Notes under the pieces: model-generated | The model's database searches: none | The model's input: only the letters and a program-made list of their open reading frames with translations | What the model was told of the DNA's origin: nothing | Translations under genes and position numbers: made by a program | NCBI RefSeq assembly: GCF_024347455.1 | Contig: NZ_AP025483.1 | Location: forward strand, 2,170,001 to 2,234,000 | Reading direction: 5' to 3' | Source: Vibrio echinoideorum | GTDB taxonomy: Bacteria > Pseudomonadota > Gammaproteobacteria > Enterobacterales > Vibrionaceae | DNA length: 64,000 nucleotides | Part shown: in pieces, positions 63,966 to 64,000 of the stretch | Numbering within the stretch: position 1 is the first letter of the stretch | Layout of the letters: the number at the start of each line of letters is the position of its first letter

Positions 63966-64000
63966 TTCACAAAACGACAATTCACCAAAGACAGTTCACA

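Overview
The window reads as chromosomal DNA of a marine gammaproteobacterium, most likely a Vibrio close to the Splendidus clade. The reasons are the bcr-rsuA-radD neighbourhood shared with E. coli, a PepSY/response-regulator/histidine-kinase trio resembling V. cholerae VC1637-VC1639, a proVWX operon, a torCA operon, pqiABC, and moderate-GC coding style. The species is inferred from remembered families, not from a search.

Layout. 1-1.3 kb: 3' end of a TolC-type outer-membrane channel gene coupled to an OmpA-type lipoprotein. 1.5-8.7 kb (minus strand): nhaA, an AttEFGH-like ABC transporter operon (ATPase, FtsX-type permease, lipocalin-like AttH) and a MATE pump. 8.8-14.9 kb: an SDR/DUF2867 protein, then DUF2913 - bcr - rsuA with divergent radD. 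15.0-17.5 kb: the PepSY/OmpR-type regulator/histidine kinase signalling operon, with a candidate 11-bp-period direct-repeat operator. 17.6-21 kb: VOC protein, DedA-LssY fusion with a GT2 glycosyltransferase, and rplY with a structured leader. 21.2-32 kb: an accessory-looking stretch of small unrelated genes (Nudix, RDD, nucleotidyltransferase, AlkD/AlkC-like HEAT protein, orphan type IV prepilin, exported metallo-beta-lactamase-fold hydrolase, DUF1566 protein, GNAT, metzincin-like protease, BLUF photoreceptor). It also holds a transposase stub, a frameshifted gene and a long poly-C tract.

32.1-49.3 kb is the most distinctive region. A minus-strand operon encodes a roughly 3,490-residue exported protein made of about 22 DUF11-like repeats, a roughly 1,170-residue acidic protein that looks like an outer-membrane beta-barrel, and a lipoprotein with two OmpA peptidoglycan-binding domains. 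Divergent from it is a 619-residue protein made of two tandem copies of an XRE helix-turn-helix plus a GNAT-like domain. I infer a cell-surface apparatus (giant stalk, outer-membrane partner, wall anchor) next to its own covalent-pseudodimer regulator. I know of no named system matching this arrangement.

49.4-64 kb: pqiABC, a LysR/SnoaL-like divergent pair, the proVWX glycine betaine/proline uptake operon with 20-bp direct repeats in its leader, a HAD phosphatase, a Trp-rich small protein, torCA for anaerobic TMAO respiration with an FNR-like box, and a NifW-like small protein. No rRNA, tRNA, CRISPR array or intact insertion sequence was seen.
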